Origin: Lacticaseibacillus brantae DSM 23927
Lineage (GTDB): Bacteria > Bacillota > Bacilli > Lactobacillales > Lactobacillaceae
Assembly: GCF_001436115.1 (NCBI RefSeq)
Contig: NZ_AYZQ01000001.1
Coordinates: 248,001-312,000, forward strand
Length of the DNA: 64,000 nucleotides
Direction of reading: 5' to 3'
The notes beneath the pieces are model-generated. The model was not told where the DNA came from, did no database searches, and saw only the letters and a program-made list of their open reading frames with translations. Shown one piece after another: positions 25,888 to 35,516 of this stretch. Each line of letters starts with the position of its first letter. Within the stretch, counting starts at the first letter, position 1. Made by a program: the position numbers and the translations under genes.

Positions 25888-25962
25888 AAAACGTAAAGGA
25901 TTCTCAGGATTGACCCATTATTCTGAATTCTTGCGAAAAATACACAGGAGGTTCGTTTTTTC

Positions 25963-27153
25963 ATGGCTGAAAAAGAACACTATGAACGCACAAAGCCCCA
26001 CGTAAACATTGGTACGATTGGGCACGTTGACCACGGTAAGACTACTTTAACCGCGGCTATCACAAAGGTTTTATCAGAAAAGGGTCTCGCTAAGGCGCAA
26101 GACTATGCATCAATCGATGCCGCTCCTGAAGAAAAGGAACGTGGTATCACAATCAACACCGCTCACGTTGAATACGAAACCGAAAAGCGTCACTATGCGC
26201 ATATCGATGCCCCAGGGCACGCGGATTACGTTAAGAACATGATCACCGGTGCTGCTCAAATGGACGGTGCTATCTTAGTTGTTGCGGCAACTGATGGTCC
26301 TATGCCACAAACTCGTGAACACATCCTCTTGGCTCGCCAGGTTGGTGTTGATTACTTGGTTGTCTTCTTAAACAAGACAGACTTAGTTGACGATGACGAA
26401 TTAGTTGACTTGGTTGAAATGGAAGTTCGGGAATTACTTTCTGAATACGATTTCCCTGGTGACGACATTCCTGTTCTCCGTGGTTCAGCTCTCAAGGCTC
26501 TTGAAGGCGACCCAGAACAAGAAAAGGTTGTTCAAGAATTAATGGACACTGTTGACGAATACATCCCAACACCAGTTCGTGACACCGACAAGCCTTTCTT
26601 AATGCCTGTTGAAGATGTCTTCACAATTACTGGTCGTGGTACTGTTGCTTCCGGTCGTATCGATCGTGGTGAAGTTCACGTTGGTGATGAAGTTGAAATC
26701 ATCGGTTTGAAGCCAGAAGTATTGAAGTCAACTGTTACGGGTCTTGAAATGTTCCGTAAGACACTTGACCTTGGTGAAGCCGGCGATAACGTTGGTGTAT
26801 TGCTTCGTGGTGTTAACCGTGATCAAGTTGAACGTGGCCAAGTTTTGGCAAAGCCAGGTTCAATCCAAACTCACAACAAGTTTAAGGGCGAAGTTTATAT
26901 CTTAACAAAGGATGAAGGTGGCCGTCATACACCATTCTTCTCCAACTACCGTCCTCAATTCTACTTCCATACCACCGATGTTACCGGTGTTATCGAATTG
27001 CCAGATGGCGTAGAAATGGTTATGCCTGGTGATAACGTCACTTTTGAAGTTGACTTGATTGCACCAGTTGCTATCGAAAAGGGTACCAAGTTCACCGTGC
27101 GTGAAGGTGGCCGTACTGTTGGTGCCGGGGTTGTTTCTGAAATCCTCGACTAA
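25963..27153 (+). CDS. tuf: Elongation factor Tu
   Basis: Delivers aminoacyl-tRNA to the ribosome as a ternary complex with GTP. 396 aa with G1 [30 protein letters not shown] and the three-domain layout of EF-Tu. The ATG follows AGGAGG. Codon choice is strongly biased (GAA, AAG, GGT, CGT), as expected for a top-expressed gene. It stands alone here, not in a str operon, behind two candidate promoters. Confidence 0.98.
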   Translation: MAEKEHYERTKPHVNIGTIGHVDHGKTTLTAAITKVLSEKGLAKAQDYASIDAAPEEKERGITINTAHVEYETEKRHYAHIDAPGHADYVKNMITGAAQMDGAILVVAATDGPMPQTREHILLARQVGVDYLVVFLNKTDLVDDDELVDLVEMEVRELLSEYDFPGDDIPVLRGSALKALEGDPEQEKVVQELMDTVDEYIPTPVRDTDKPFLMPVEDVFTITGRGTVASGRIDRGEVHVGDEVEIIGLKPEVLKSTVTGLEMFRKTLDLGEAGDNVGVLLRGVNRDQVERGQVLAKPGSIQTHNKFKGEVYILTKDEGGRHTPFFSNYRPQFYFHTTDVTGVIELPDGVEMVMPGDNVTFEVDLIAPVAIEKGTKFTVREGGRTVGAGVVSEILD

Positions 27154-27165
27154 TTAACAGTTTTC

Positions 27166-27198
27166 AAAAAACACCCAGCCTAGGCTGGGTGTTTTTTT
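27166..27198 (+). terminator. tuf terminator
   Basis: AACACCCAGCC and GGCTGGGTGTT form a nearly loopless perfect hairpin followed by a T-run. Confidence 0.9.
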
Positions 27199-27218
27199 GT
27201 GAAAACCGTCAATTCGCG

Positions 27219-27247
27219 TTTACAATTATTGGCTTTTCAGGTATGAT
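27219..27247 (+). promoter_or_regulatory. tig promoter
   Basis: TTTACA and TATGAT are separated by 17 nt, 49 nt before the tig start. Confidence 0.65.
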
Positions 27248-27296
27248 GGTCAAGTATGCAATGGATAATTGCAAGACCAATAGTCGGAGGTTTATT

Positions 27297-28580
27297 ATGT
27301 CTGCAAAATGGGAAAAACAAGGCACCAATGATGGTGAATTAACATTCGAAATCGATCTTGATAAAATTAATCAGGGGTTAAACCAAGCGTTTGAACGTGT
27401 GCGTAAGAATTTAACTGTTCCTGGTTTCCGTAAGGGGAAAGTAACCCGGACCATCTTTAACAAGATGTATGGTGAAAGTGCGCTGTATGAAGACGCTTTG
27501 AACATTCTCTTACCTGATGCTTATGAAGCAGCAGTCAAGGAAGCAGGAATCGATCCTGTTGATCAACCTCAAATTGATATCCAAAAGATGGAAAGCAATG
27601 AACCTTGGGTTGTTGTGGCTAAAGTCACAGTTAAGCCTGAAGTGAAGCTTGGCGAATACAAAGGTCTCACTGTGCCTAAGCAAGATCGCACTGTGACCGA
27701 TGAAGACGTTGAAAAGGCACTTGAAACTCGTCAACAACAACAAGCTGAATTAGTTGTTCAAGATGACGCAGCTGCTGAAAACGGCGATACCGTGGTCATT
27801 GACTACGTTGGGACTGTTGATGGCAAGGAATTTGATGGCGGTTCTGCTAAGAACTACAGCCTCGAATTAGGTTCAGGCTCATTCATTCCTGGTTTTGAAG
27901 ACCAATTGGTCGGCCACAAGTCAGGCGACGAAGTAACTGTTAAGGTTACTTTCCCTGAAGATTACCAAGCAAGTGATTTAGCTGGTAAAGAAGCCGAATT
28001 CCAAACCACTTTACATGAAGTTAAGCGCAAGGAATTACCCGCTCTTGATGACGACTTTGCTAAAGATTTAGACGAAGGTGTTGATACCTTAGACGAATTG
28101 AAGGCTAAGTTAAAGGAAGACTTGCAAAAGCAAAAGGACACCGCCGCTGAAGACGCTGTTCAAGACGCTGCTATCCGCGCTGCCGTTGACAACGCTGAAA
28201 TCAAGGACTTACCAGAAGCCATGATTGATCAAGAAGTCCACAACCAAATGGACCAATATCTTGGGAATATGCAACGCCAAGGCATCTCACCACAAATGTA
28301 CTATCAATTGACTGGTACATCTGAAGATGACTTGCACAAACAATTTGAATCCGATGCTGACACGCGCGTCAAGACTAACTTAGTCCTTGAAGCCATCGTC
28401 GATGCAGAAAAGATTGTTCCTACCGAAGACCAAGTCCAACAAGAAGTGAAAGACTTAGCTGGCGAATATAACATGGATGAAGCTGCTGTTCGTCAAGCCT
28501 TGACTGACGACATGCTTAAGCATGATATCGCTGTTAAGGAAGCAATTAAGTTAGTGACTGACTCAGCTAAAGAAGCTTAA
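27297..28580 (+). CDS. tig: Trigger factor
   Basis: A ribosome-bound chaperone and prolyl isomerase that receives nascent chains. Domains: N-terminal ribosome-binding domain with PGFRKGKVT (about residues 41-49), FKBP-type PPIase domain (about 155-240, [14 protein letters not shown]), and C-terminal chaperone arms. 427 aa. ATG 27297 follows CGGAGG at 6 nt; 36 codons open upstream contain the promoter and are not part of the gene. clpX follows, as in many Firmicutes, but behind its own promoter. Confidence 0.97.
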   Translation: MSAKWEKQGTNDGELTFEIDLDKINQGLNQAFERVRKNLTVPGFRKGKVTRTIFNKMYGESALYEDALNILLPDAYEAAVKEAGIDPVDQPQIDIQKMESNEPWVVVAKVTVKPEVKLGEYKGLTVPKQDRTVTDEDVEKALETRQQQQAELVVQDDAAAENGDTVVIDYVGTVDGKEFDGGSAKNYSLELGSGSFIPGFEDQLVGHKSGDEVTVKVTFPEDYQASDLAGKEAEFQTTLHEVKRKELPALDDDFAKDLDEGVDTLDELKAKLKEDLQKQKDTAAEDAVQDAAIRAAVDNAEIKDLPEAMIDQEVHNQMDQYLGNMQRQGISPQMYYQLTGTSEDDLHKQFESDADTRVKTNLVLEAIVDAEKIVPTEDQVQQEVKDLAGEYNMDEAAVRQALTDDMLKHDIAVKEAIKLVTDSAKEA

Positions 28581-28596
28581 GGACTGTCACAGGAGT

Positions 28597-28645
28597 AACA
28601 GGGTGGTGATGAAGCGGCCAACGCTTTACCGCCACCCTGTTTTTC
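28597..28645 (+). terminator. tig terminator
   Basis: AACAGGGTGG and CCACCCTGTT form the outer stem, AAGCG/CGCTT an inner one, and TTTTTC follows. Confidence 0.8.
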
Positions 28646-28671
28646 TTTGGTCTGGCGGTTGGTTGGTGAAC

Positions 28672-28700
28672 TTGCTTGCCTGTAGTAACTGTGGTAAATT
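28672..28700 (+). promoter_or_regulatory. clpX promoter
   Basis: TTGCTT and TAAATT are separated by 17 nt, with TGG directly before the -10. I see no CtsR heptads near it. Confidence 0.45.
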
Positions 28701-28753
28701 AGCGACTAGAGCCACAATTGGCGTGGCTGGATAAAGAAAGGGTTGACGAATGT

Positions 28754-30001
28754 ATGTTTGACAACGTTGAAACTACTGGTCCAGTGACTTGTTCGTTTTG
28801 TGGTAAGTCGCAAAACCAAGTAAAGAAAATCGTTGCTGGCCCTGGTGTCTATATTTGTAATGAATGTATTGATTTATGTAAAGAAATCATCGATGAAGAG
28901 TTCAAGGAAGAAGCCTTCGAGAATCTCCTGGAAGTGCCAAAGCCACTTGAAATTCTGAACATTTTGAACGACTATGTCATCGGTCAAGACGCCGCAAAGC
29001 GTGCTTTAGCTGTGGCTGTTTATAACCACTACAAGCGGGTTAACCAAATGGAAGTGGCTGAAAAGAATGATACCGAACTTCAAAAGAGTAATATTTCTCT
29101 AATCGGCCCAACGGGTTCAGGGAAAACCTTCTTAGCGCAGACATTGGCTCGGATTCTAAATGTCCCATTTGCGATTGCGGATGCGACGACATTAACCGAA
29201 GCCGGTTATGTCGGTGAAGATGTCGAGAACATTTTGCTGAAGCTATTGCAAAATGCTGATTACGATGTTGAGCGGGCCCAAAAAGGGATCATCTACATCG
29301 ATGAAATTGATAAGATTGCCAAGAAGAGTGAGAATGTCTCTATCACCCGTGATGTCTCTGGTGAAGGGGTTCAACAAGCTTTACTGAAAATTCTTGAAGG
29401 GACGATTGCCTCTGTCCCACCTCAAGGCGGTCGCAAGCATCCTCAACAAGAATTCATTCAGATCGATACGACCAACATCTTATTCATCGTTGGTGGGGCC
29501 TTTGACGGGATTGAACAAATTGTTAAGAATCGCATTGGTGAGAAGACGATTGGCTTTGGGACGGATTCGCTCCGTGCCCCTGAAGATAAGAGTCTGATGC
29601 AGCAAATTATTCCTGAAGACTTGATGAAGTTTGGGATTATTCCTGAATTCATCGGCCGGATTCCAATCATGGCTGCTCTTGAGAAATTGACCGAAGATGA
29701 TCTGGTCCGGATTCTGACCGAACCAAAGAATGCTTTAGTCAAGCAATATCAGAAGCTCTTAGCCCTGGATGACACTGAGCTCGAATTCACCCCAGCGGCC
29801 TTACATGCGATTGCGCATCTGGCCATTGAACGTGATACCGGCGCCCGGGGACTGCGGTCCATTCTGGAATCAGTGATGCAAGACACCATGTTTGAATTGC
29901 CAAGTCGAGAAGACGTTGTTAAAGCAGTGGTAACTAAAGCCGCCGTTGACGGTACGGCAAAACCACGCTTGGTCTTGGAAGATGGCGAACAAGCGTCATA
30001 G
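28754..30001 (+). CDS. clpX: ATP-dependent Clp protease ATP-binding subunit ClpX
   Basis: A hexameric AAA+ unfoldase that feeds substrates to ClpP. N-terminal zinc-binding domain with CSFCGK and CNECIDLC (four Cys, residues about 13-40), Walker A GPTGSGKT, Walker [11 protein letters not shown], and sensor and ClpP-contacting IGF loop (REKTIGFG-type: GEKTIGFG). 415 aa from ATG 28754, reading MFDNVETTG; a frame open to 28718 lacks support. AAAGAAAGGG lies about 11 nt upstream, slightly far. Confidence 0.95.
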   Translation: MFDNVETTGPVTCSFCGKSQNQVKKIVAGPGVYICNECIDLCKEIIDEEFKEEAFENLLEVPKPLEILNILNDYVIGQDAAKRALAVAVYNHYKRVNQMEVAEKNDTELQKSNISLIGPTGSGKTFLAQTLARILNVPFAIADATTLTEAGYVGEDVENILLKLLQNADYDVERAQKGIIYIDEIDKIAKKSENVSITRDVSGEGVQQALLKILEGTIASVPPQGGRKHPQQEFIQIDTTNILFIVGGAFDGIEQIVKNRIGEKTIGFGTDSLRAPEDKSLMQQIIPEDLMKFGIIPEFIGRIPIMAALEKLTEDDLVRILTEPKNALVKQYQKLLALDDTELEFTPAALHAIAHLAIERDTGARGLRSILESVMQDTMFELPSREDVVKAVVTKAAVDGTAKPRLVLEDGEQAS

Positions 30002-30009
30002 GCATAATG

Positions 30010-30042
30010 AAAATAGATCAGCTGCGGCTGGTCTATTTTTTT
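30010..30042 (+). terminator. clpX terminator
   Basis: AAATAGATCAGC and GCTGGTCTATTT pair around TGCG (one G-T pair), followed by T's. Confidence 0.85.
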
Positions 30043-30090
30043 AGGGTGAAAATATGCTACACTTAGTTGATTGAAAGCGAGGATTACCTA

Positions 30091-30702
30091 ATGAAGGTCA
30101 ATGATGTAAGTTTGACAATTAGTGCCGTCCAAAAGGCACAATATCCCGATGACGCCCGCCCCGAAATTGCGTTCGTCGGCCGCAGTAACGTGGGCAAGTC
30201 ATCTCTGATTAATCGGTTGATTAATCGCAAGGCGATGGCGCGTACCTCAAGTGTACCCGGCAAGACCCAGACGCTTAACTTTTATAATATTGAATCGCAA
30301 CTTTATTTCGTGGATGTACCGGGCTATGGCTATGCCAAAGTCAGCAAGACAGCGCGCGCTAAATTCGCAACGATGATTGAAGAATATTTAACCACGCGCG
30401 CTCAGTTACGCGGCGTGGTCCAGCTGGTTGATAGTCGCCACGAACCTAGCGATGATGATATCAGTATGTATCAATACTTGAAATACTATAAATTACCGGT
30501 GCTGGTAGTGGGCACTAAGGTCGATAAGGTCGCTAAGACCCGCAGAAATTCTGTAGAACGAATGCTTAAGCAGGGATTAGACTTTAATCCGGCTGATACC
30601 TTGCAGCTGTTTAGTGCTGAGACCGGTTTTGGGAAAGACGAAGTATGGGCTTGGCTTGACGCCCACACAGAAGTAGGGGGAACTGAAGATGGAACTGAAT
30701 GA
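30091..30702 (+). CDS. engB: Ribosome biogenesis GTPase EngB (YsxC/YihA)
   Basis: An essential GTPase acting late in 50S subunit assembly. G1 GRSNVGKSS (about residues 30-38), G2 Thr in SVPGKTQTLNFY, G3 DVPGYGYA and G4 TKVDK. 203 aa from ATG 30091, which follows GCGAGG; the upstream ATG at 30067 lacks an SD. Located after clpX, as in many Gram-positives, and overlapping the next gene by 14 nt. Confidence 0.95.
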   Translation: MKVNDVSLTISAVQKAQYPDDARPEIAFVGRSNVGKSSLINRLINRKAMARTSSVPGKTQTLNFYNIESQLYFVDVPGYGYAKVSKTARAKFATMIEEYLTTRAQLRGVVQLVDSRHEPSDDDISMYQYLKYYKLPVLVVGTKVDKVAKTRRNSVERMLKQGLDFNPADTLQLFSAETGFGKDEVWAWLDAHTEVGGTEDGTE

Positions 30703-30973
30703 TTACCAACAATTAGCCAATCGGACTTTGATGGGCAATGAACAGGTGTTAACGAACTTGTCATTGGGCTTGGCCAGTGAATCTGGTGAAGTGATTGACT
30801 TGGTTAAAAAGTACACCTTCCAGGGTCAAGATTTGGATCGGGAAATCCTCACCCGAGAACTTGGTGACGCCTTATGGTATCTGTCTCAGATTGCTTTATG
30901 GGCCAACATTCCATTTGACGAAGTCGGTCAGATGAACATTGATTCGTTGGCCAAACGTTACTCACAAGATTAG
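30689..30973 (+). CDS. MazG-like nucleotide pyrophosphohydrolase
   Basis: A 94-aa all-alpha protein with the MazG pattern: LASESGEVIDLVKK (the ExxE metal-binding pair) and RELGDALWYLSQIA (the second ExxD pair). The family removes pyrophosphate from nucleoside triphosphates, probably house-cleaning of non-canonical nucleotides. Its start overlaps the engB end, so it is coupled to it. Terminator follows. Confidence 0.85.
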   Translation: MELNDYQQLANRTLMGNEQVLTNLSLGLASESGEVIDLVKKYTFQGQDLDREILTRELGDALWYLSQIALWANIPFDEVGQMNIDSLAKRYSQD

Positions 30974-30976
30974 ATC

Positions 30977-31016
30977 ACACAAAAAGCGCCGCGATTGATT
31001 CGCGACGCTTTTTGTT
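30977..31016. terminator. Bidirectional terminator after the MazG-like gene
   Basis: AAAAAGCG...CGCTTTTT with an inner GCGA/TCGC stem and A/T runs on both sides, between two convergent genes. Confidence 0.82.
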
Positions 31017-31168
31017 TAGTCTTTTTTGTCTTCAGTTGTCTTCTTCTGTGCTTCTTTTTTAGGATCTTTGACTTCGTCGGTGACAGGTTTTTGTTTTGGT
31101 TCTGGGACGCTCGCAAACTTGTCGAACATTTCATTCAAATCATTTTGGACGTTAATCTTTAATGCCAT
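31016..31168 (-). CDS. Small charged protein (resembles the SPJ_0845 family)
   Basis: A 50-aa protein reading MALKINVQNDLNEMFDKFASVPEPKQK followed by a Lys/Glu/Asp-rich tail that is probably unstructured. The pattern (short beta/helical start, charged tail) resembles the small lactobacillar proteins annotated as SPJ_0845 family; I am not certain. ATG 31168 follows AAGGAGG; the frame open upstream lacks an SD. Its function is unknown. It is convergent with the MazG-like gene and divergent from the ABC importer. Confidence 0.7.
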   Translation of the reverse strand: MALKINVQNDLNEMFDKFASVPEPKQKPVTDEVKDPKKEAQKKTTEDKKD

Positions 31169-31227
31169 ACCAAACGCCTCCTTTACCCAGTGAGTATAGC
31201 ATTCAAACGAAGACGACTGCAAGCGGC

Positions 31228-31288
31228 TGCATACTTTCTGCATAAACTATGAATAAAATTTGCATAAGTATGAATTTTGATGTATAGT
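31228..31288 (+). promoter_or_regulatory. Importer promoter inside a phased array of TGMATA-like hexamers
   Basis: Promoter: TTGCAT (31260-31265) and TATAGT (31283-31288), 17 nt apart. Hexamers TGCATA, TGCATA, TGAATA, TGCATA, TGAATT and TGTATA start at 31228, 31239, 31250, 31261, 31271 and 31281, that is every 10-11 bp. They lie on one face of the helix and cover the -35 to -10. This looks like an operator for a cooperatively binding regulator; the TGMAT core resembles ArgR boxes. Confidence 0.55.
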
Positions 31289-31318
31289 GCTTACATAAGC
31301 AATTGAGGAGGAATGACA

Positions 31319-32785
31319 ATGAAGAAATGGGTGCAAGCATTTGGTGCACTGTTGGTCACGCTGATTGCCTTCAGCGGGCTCATCGGCCTCGGCCATTCGG
31401 TCCACGCGGCTGATGACAGCCTAGCAAAGGTCAAATCGCGAGGCGTACTAGTGATGGGGACAAGTCCTGACTATGCGCCGTACGAATTTATCATCAATAA
31501 AGATGGTAAGAATGAAGTTGTCGGCATGGATGTTGAGGTCGGTAAGGCCATCGCTAAGAAGATGGGCGTCAAGCTTGAAATCAAGCAAATGGATTTCGAC
31601 TCCTTACTCGTTGCCCTCCAAACCGGCAAGGTCGATATGGTGTTGTCAGCAATGACGCCCACTGCCTCCCGGGCTAAATCTGTCGCCTTCTCTAATGTGT
31701 ATTACAAAGCGAAACAATACATCATTGTAAACAAGAACGAGAAAGATCTGTATAAGGATAAGAGTTCCTTTGCCGGCAAAAAGCTTGGTGTGCAGACTGG
31801 GAGTTTGCAGGCGGATATTGCCAAGTCACAGATTCCAACGTCAACTCAATTGGGCCTCGCCAAGGTGCCGGACTTAATTCTCGCGTTGAAATCCCATAAG
31901 GTTGATGGGATTGTCGCTGAAGACCCAGTGGCGTCTGCTTATGTTCAGAACGATTCCAGCTTGGCTGCTATTGATGGCAAGTTCAATTTAGCCGGGGATG
32001 ATTTAGGGAGTGCCATTGGCTTTCCTAAGGGAGCTACTAGCTTAGTCAAGGTGGCCAACGAAACCATTGCTGAGATCAAACAAAAGAATCTTTTTCCAAC
32101 CTACTTGAAGACTGCCGGCAAGGATATGGCTGGCAACGTTCAGAACACCAGCATGCTGCATTACTGGTCATACTTCGCCAAAGGGGTTGGCTATACCTTA
32201 TTGATTACGCTGTTAGCCATTTTGATTGGGATTCCGATTGGGACACTCTTTGCATTGATGCGCTTGGCGAAGAACAAAGTCGTTCATTTGATTGCGGTGT
32301 CCTATATTGAATTTGTCCGGGGCACACCATTGATGATTCAAATCATGTTCGTTTACTTCGGAATCGGCTTGTTGGTTGACATTCCAGCGTTAGTCGCTGG
32401 GGTGATCGCGGTCTCTTTGAATTCAGCTGCTTATGTCGCTGAAATCATTCGGGGCGGGATTGATAGTATTCCTGTTGGCCAGACTGAAGCGGCCCGTTCA
32501 CTGGGCTTGTCTCAGCGCCAAACGATGCAGAGTGTGATTTTTCCACAGGCCTTGAAGAATATCTGGCCAGCATTGGGGAATGAATTTATCTCCTTGATTA
32601 AGGAAAGTTCCATTGTCTCCATCATTGGGGTCACCGATTTGATTTATCAACTCAAGGTGGTGCAGACAGCCACGTATAAGGGTGTGCAGCCAATTGTTGT
32701 GGCCATGTTCTTGTACTTCATCATGACCTTTAGTCTCTCGAAACTTCTGAATCATTATGAAAGGAAGATGCAGCATGACAACTAG
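31319..32785 (+). CDS. Amino-acid ABC importer, substrate-binding domain fused to permease (GlnP type)
   Basis: 488 aa: signal/anchor segment (about 1-28, ending VHAAD), a periplasmic-binding-type domain (about 35-265, [16 protein letters not shown] and [15 protein letters not shown]) and a permease domain (about 280-488) with HisMQ-type helices and the [14 protein letters not shown] coupling loop. It imports a polar amino acid such as glutamine, glutamate or arginine; the sequence does not settle which. ATG 31319 is preferred because AGGAGG is 7 nt upstream; ATG 31313 touches the SD. It overlaps the ATPase gene by 11 nt. Confidence 0.92.
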   Translation: MKKWVQAFGALLVTLIAFSGLIGLGHSVHAADDSLAKVKSRGVLVMGTSPDYAPYEFIINKDGKNEVVGMDVEVGKAIAKKMGVKLEIKQMDFDSLLVALQTGKVDMVLSAMTPTASRAKSVAFSNVYYKAKQYIIVNKNEKDLYKDKSSFAGKKLGVQTGSLQADIAKSQIPTSTQLGLAKVPDLILALKSHKVDGIVAEDPVASAYVQNDSSLAAIDGKFNLAGDDLGSAIGFPKGATSLVKVANETIAEIKQKNLFPTYLKTAGKDMAGNVQNTSMLHYWSYFAKGVGYTLLITLLAILIGIPIGTLFALMRLAKNKVVHLIAVSYIEFVRGTPLMIQIMFVYFGIGLLVDIPALVAGVIAVSLNSAAYVAEIIRGGIDSIPVGQTEAARSLGLSQRQTMQSVIFPQALKNIWPALGNEFISLIKESSIVSIIGVTDLIYQLKVVQTATYKGVQPIVVAMFLYFIMTFSLSKLLNHYERKMQHDN

Positions 32786-33521
32786 CCCACTAATGCAAAT
32801 TAACCATCTCGTCAAAAAGTTCGGCGACAATGTTGTGCTGAATGATATCACAGAAACCATCAATCAAGGCGATGTCATTGTCGTGATTGGCGCCTCTGGT
32901 GGTGGGAAGAGTACCTTTTTGCGCAGCCTGAACCGCTTAAATTCCGTGACAAGCGGCCAGATTCTTTTTGAGAACACGGACTTGGTCGGTTTGTCCGAGA
33001 AACAACTCGATAAGATTCGCGAAAAAATGGGTATGGTTTTCCAAAACTTCAATCTTTTTCCTAATATGACCGTCTTAGAAAACCTGATGTTAGCGCCAAT
33101 GAAAGTTAAAGGCGAAACTGAAGCTCAGGCCAAAGAAACAGCTAAAGGCTTACTGGATCGTGTTGGTTTAGCCGATAAGGCGGATGTCTATCCAGCCAGC
33201 CTCTCTGGGGGCCAGCAACAGCGGGTAGCCATCGCTCGGGCCTTGGCAATGTCTCCGGATGTGATGCTGTTTGATGAGCCTACGAGCGCCCTTGATCCAG
33301 AGATGGTCGGGGAAGTCTTGAAAGTGATGCAAGACCTGGCGAAGTCAGGGATGACCATGGTCGTGGTCACGCATGAAATGGGCTTTGCTCGGGAAGTCGC
33401 TGACCAAGTCTGGTTCATGGATGGTGGCCAAATCGCCGAAAAGGGCACCCCAGAACAGATATTCACCAACCCACAAGAAGCGCGGACGAAGGATTTCTTG
33501 TCCAAGATTCTCAGTCAATAA
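32775..33521 (+). CDS. Amino-acid ABC transporter ATP-binding protein (GlnQ type)
   Basis: 248-aa ATPase that powers the fused binding protein/permease encoded just upstream. Walker [10 protein letters not shown] (about residues 38-46), Q-loop in MVFQNFNLF, signature LSGGQQQR, Walker [12 protein letters not shown] and switch His VTHEM. ATG 32775 follows AAGGAAG; an in-frame ATG at 32757 lies further inside the permease gene. The pair forms a two-gene operon ending in a terminator. Confidence 0.94.
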   Translation: MTTSPLMQINHLVKKFGDNVVLNDITETINQGDVIVVIGASGGGKSTFLRSLNRLNSVTSGQILFENTDLVGLSEKQLDKIREKMGMVFQNFNLFPNMTVLENLMLAPMKVKGETEAQAKETAKGLLDRVGLADKADVYPASLSGGQQQRVAIARALAMSPDVMLFDEPTSALDPEMVGEVLKVMQDLAKSGMTMVVVTHEMGFAREVADQVWFMDGGQIAEKGTPEQIFTNPQEARTKDFLSKILSQ

Positions 33522-33525
33522 TCCA

Positions 33526-33570
33526 ACAAAAACTGCTTACCGTCTGTCCGAGGGTAGGCAGTTTTTGTTT
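33526..33570 (+). terminator. Terminator of the amino-acid importer operon
   Basis: AAAAACTGC-TTACC pairs with GGTAGGCAGTTTTT (one mismatch or bulge) around a 10-nt loop, then a T-run. Confidence 0.82.
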
Positions 33571-33583
33571 GGACGGCGCTGAC

Positions 33584-33612
33584 TTGCCGAAAGGCGTTCG
33601 AATGCTTACAAT
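33584..33612 (+). promoter_or_regulatory. uvrC promoter
   Basis: TTGCCG and TACAAT are 17 nt apart, 35 nt before the uvrC start. The overlapping GCGTTCGAATGCTT carries a GTTCG reminiscent of LexA/DinR boxes (GAACNNNNGTTC), but the second half-site is missing. Confidence 0.5.
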
Positions 33613-33646
33613 ATAAAAAGCGAACAAATGTTTTAGGAGGGATTAG

Positions 33647-35428
33647 ATGGCCTCAGAACATATTGAACATAAATTGGCACTCCTTCCTGATGAGCCTGGC
33701 TGTTATCAGATGAAAGATATTACCGGCAAAATCATCTATGTGGGGAAGGCCAAGAACTTGAAGAATCGGGTGCGCTCTTATTTCAAGAGTAGCCACGATG
33801 GTAAGACTGCCCGGTTGGTGTCTGAAATTGCGGACTTTGACTTCATTGTCACCTCAACTGACAAAGAAGCCTTTCTGCTTGAAATTACCCTGATTCAGAA
33901 GTATCAACCGTATTACAATATTAAGCTAAAAAAGGGGACCGGTTATCCGTACATCAAGATTACCAATGAACGGGATCCCAAGATTATGATTACTGGCGAT
34001 ATCAAGAAGGATGACGCCTATTATTTTGGCCCTTATCCGAATGTGTATGCCGCTCAAGAAACCATGCAGTTTATTCAACGCGTCTATCCTTTGCGTCGCT
34101 GCAATGGCTATCAAGGCCGGCCATGCTTGTATTACCACATGGGTCAGTGCCTGGGCGCGTGTTTTCGTGAGGTTCCAGAACAGGAATACGCCGAGCAAAT
34201 CGAACGAATTAAGCGCTTCTTAAACGGTAACGTCGGCAAGGTGAAGCAACAACTGACGGCCAAGATGCAGAAGGCCTCTGAAGAATTGCAATTTGAACGC
34301 GCTGGTGAAATTCGCGATCAATTACACTATATTGAAGCTACGGTTGAAAAGCAGAAAATTATTTCTACCGACAGCACCACGCGGGATTTGTTCAATTTCT
34401 ATATGGACAAAGGCTGGATTTCCATCCAGGTCTTCTTCATTCGCCAAGCGCGGTTAATGAAGCGTGAAACCCGATTGTTCCCAGTGGTTAATTCAGCTGA
34501 AGAAGAGTTTGAATCCTTTATTCTGCAATTTTATGATCGGAAGAATAACGTTAAACCGCGGGAAGTCTTGGTGCCTAAAGGCTTGGACAACGATGTCCTT
34601 GCGCAAGTTTTGGACGTGCCCGTCCGCACCCCTCAACGCGGCGAGAAACGGGCGCTCTTAGAGTTGGCGGCTAAGAACAGTCGGATTAAACTCGAAGAGA
34701 AGTTCCGGTTACTGGAATTAGATAATCGCTCTACGGTTGGCGCCCAACAAGAGATTATGCGGGCGTTGAATTTGCCTGAAAATGGCCATGTGATTGAGGC
34801 TTTTGACCATAGTCATATTCAGGGGAGCGATCCGGTCTCAGCCATGGTGCAGTTTGTTGATGGTCAAGCGGAGAAGAGCAACTATCGCAAGTACAAGTTG
34901 GCCGCTGATGAGGATAATCACAGTGCTAATGAAGATGCCAACACCCGTGAAGTCATTTTTCGACGGTACAGTCGCTTACTGAAAGAGCATGCGCCCTTGC
35001 CTGACCTGATTCTGATGGATGGCGGCGCGATTGAAATGAATGCCGCCAAAGATGTCCTTGAAAATGAATTGAATCTGGATATTCCTGTGGCAGGGATGGT
35101 GAAGAACAATAAGCATAAAACGGCCGCTTTATTGTATGGTCAAAGTGATCAGATGATTAATCTTGATCCCAAAAGCCAGGGCTTCTATCTTTTGGAACGG
35201 ATTCAAGAAGAAGTTCATCGTTTTGCAATTACCTTCCACCGGCAATTGCGGGGTAAGAATTCATTATCAAGTAAGCTTGAAGCTATCAAAGGCGTGGGCC
35301 CAAAGACCCGGACAAAGTTAATGCGTGAGTTTAAAACTATCAATCACATTAAAGAAGCTAGCGTCGAAGATTTACAGGCAGTGGGGATTTCCAAAACCAC
35401 TGCCCAAATGATTAAGTTATCGCTGTAA
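33647..35428 (+). CDS. uvrC: Excinuclease ABC subunit C
   Basis: Makes both incisions in nucleotide excision repair after UvrAB loads on damage. Parts: N-terminal GIY-YIG nuclease (about 13-95, GCYQMKDITGKIIYVGKAKNLKNRV), Cys-rich segment near 165-180, UVR motif binding UvrB (about 200-236), RNase H-like nuclease (about 380-500, FDHSHIQGSDPVSAMV and LILMDGG) and C-terminal helix-hairpin-helix pair (IKGVGPKTRTKL). 593 aa. ATG follows AGGAGGG. Monocistronic. Confidence 0.96.
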   Translation: MASEHIEHKLALLPDEPGCYQMKDITGKIIYVGKAKNLKNRVRSYFKSSHDGKTARLVSEIADFDFIVTSTDKEAFLLEITLIQKYQPYYNIKLKKGTGYPYIKITNERDPKIMITGDIKKDDAYYFGPYPNVYAAQETMQFIQRVYPLRRCNGYQGRPCLYYHMGQCLGACFREVPEQEYAEQIERIKRFLNGNVGKVKQQLTAKMQKASEELQFERAGEIRDQLHYIEATVEKQKIISTDSTTRDLFNFYMDKGWISIQVFFIRQARLMKRETRLFPVVNSAEEEFESFILQFYDRKNNVKPREVLVPKGLDNDVLAQVLDVPVRTPQRGEKRALLELAAKNSRIKLEEKFRLLELDNRSTVGAQQEIMRALNLPENGHVIEAFDHSHIQGSDPVSAMVQFVDGQAEKSNYRKYKLAADEDNHSANEDANTREVIFRRYSRLLKEHAPLPDLILMDGGAIEMNAAKDVLENELNLDIPVAGMVKNNKHKTAALLYGQSDQMINLDPKSQGFYLLERIQEEVHRFAITFHRQLRGKNSLSSKLEAIKGVGPKTRTKLMREFKTINHIKEASVEDLQAVGISKTTAQMIKLSL

Positions 35429-35471
35429 ATCACGACCTGGTTTGGCTTCTGATGGTTATCATGCTTTGGAC

Positions 35472-35513
35472 AATAAAAGAGGTTGAGACGAAAGTCTCAA
35501 CCTCTTTTATTAA
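35472..35513. terminator. Bidirectional terminator between uvrC and fruA
   Basis: AATAAAAGAGGTTGAGAC and its exact complement flank a GAAA tetraloop, giving an 18-bp perfect stem with U-rich ends on both strands. Confidence 0.92.
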
Positions 35514-35516
35514 TTT

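Noticed and set aside
33589-33612. LexA/DinR box at uvrC
   Set aside because: Only one GTTCG half-site is present; the partner GAAC at the right distance is missing.
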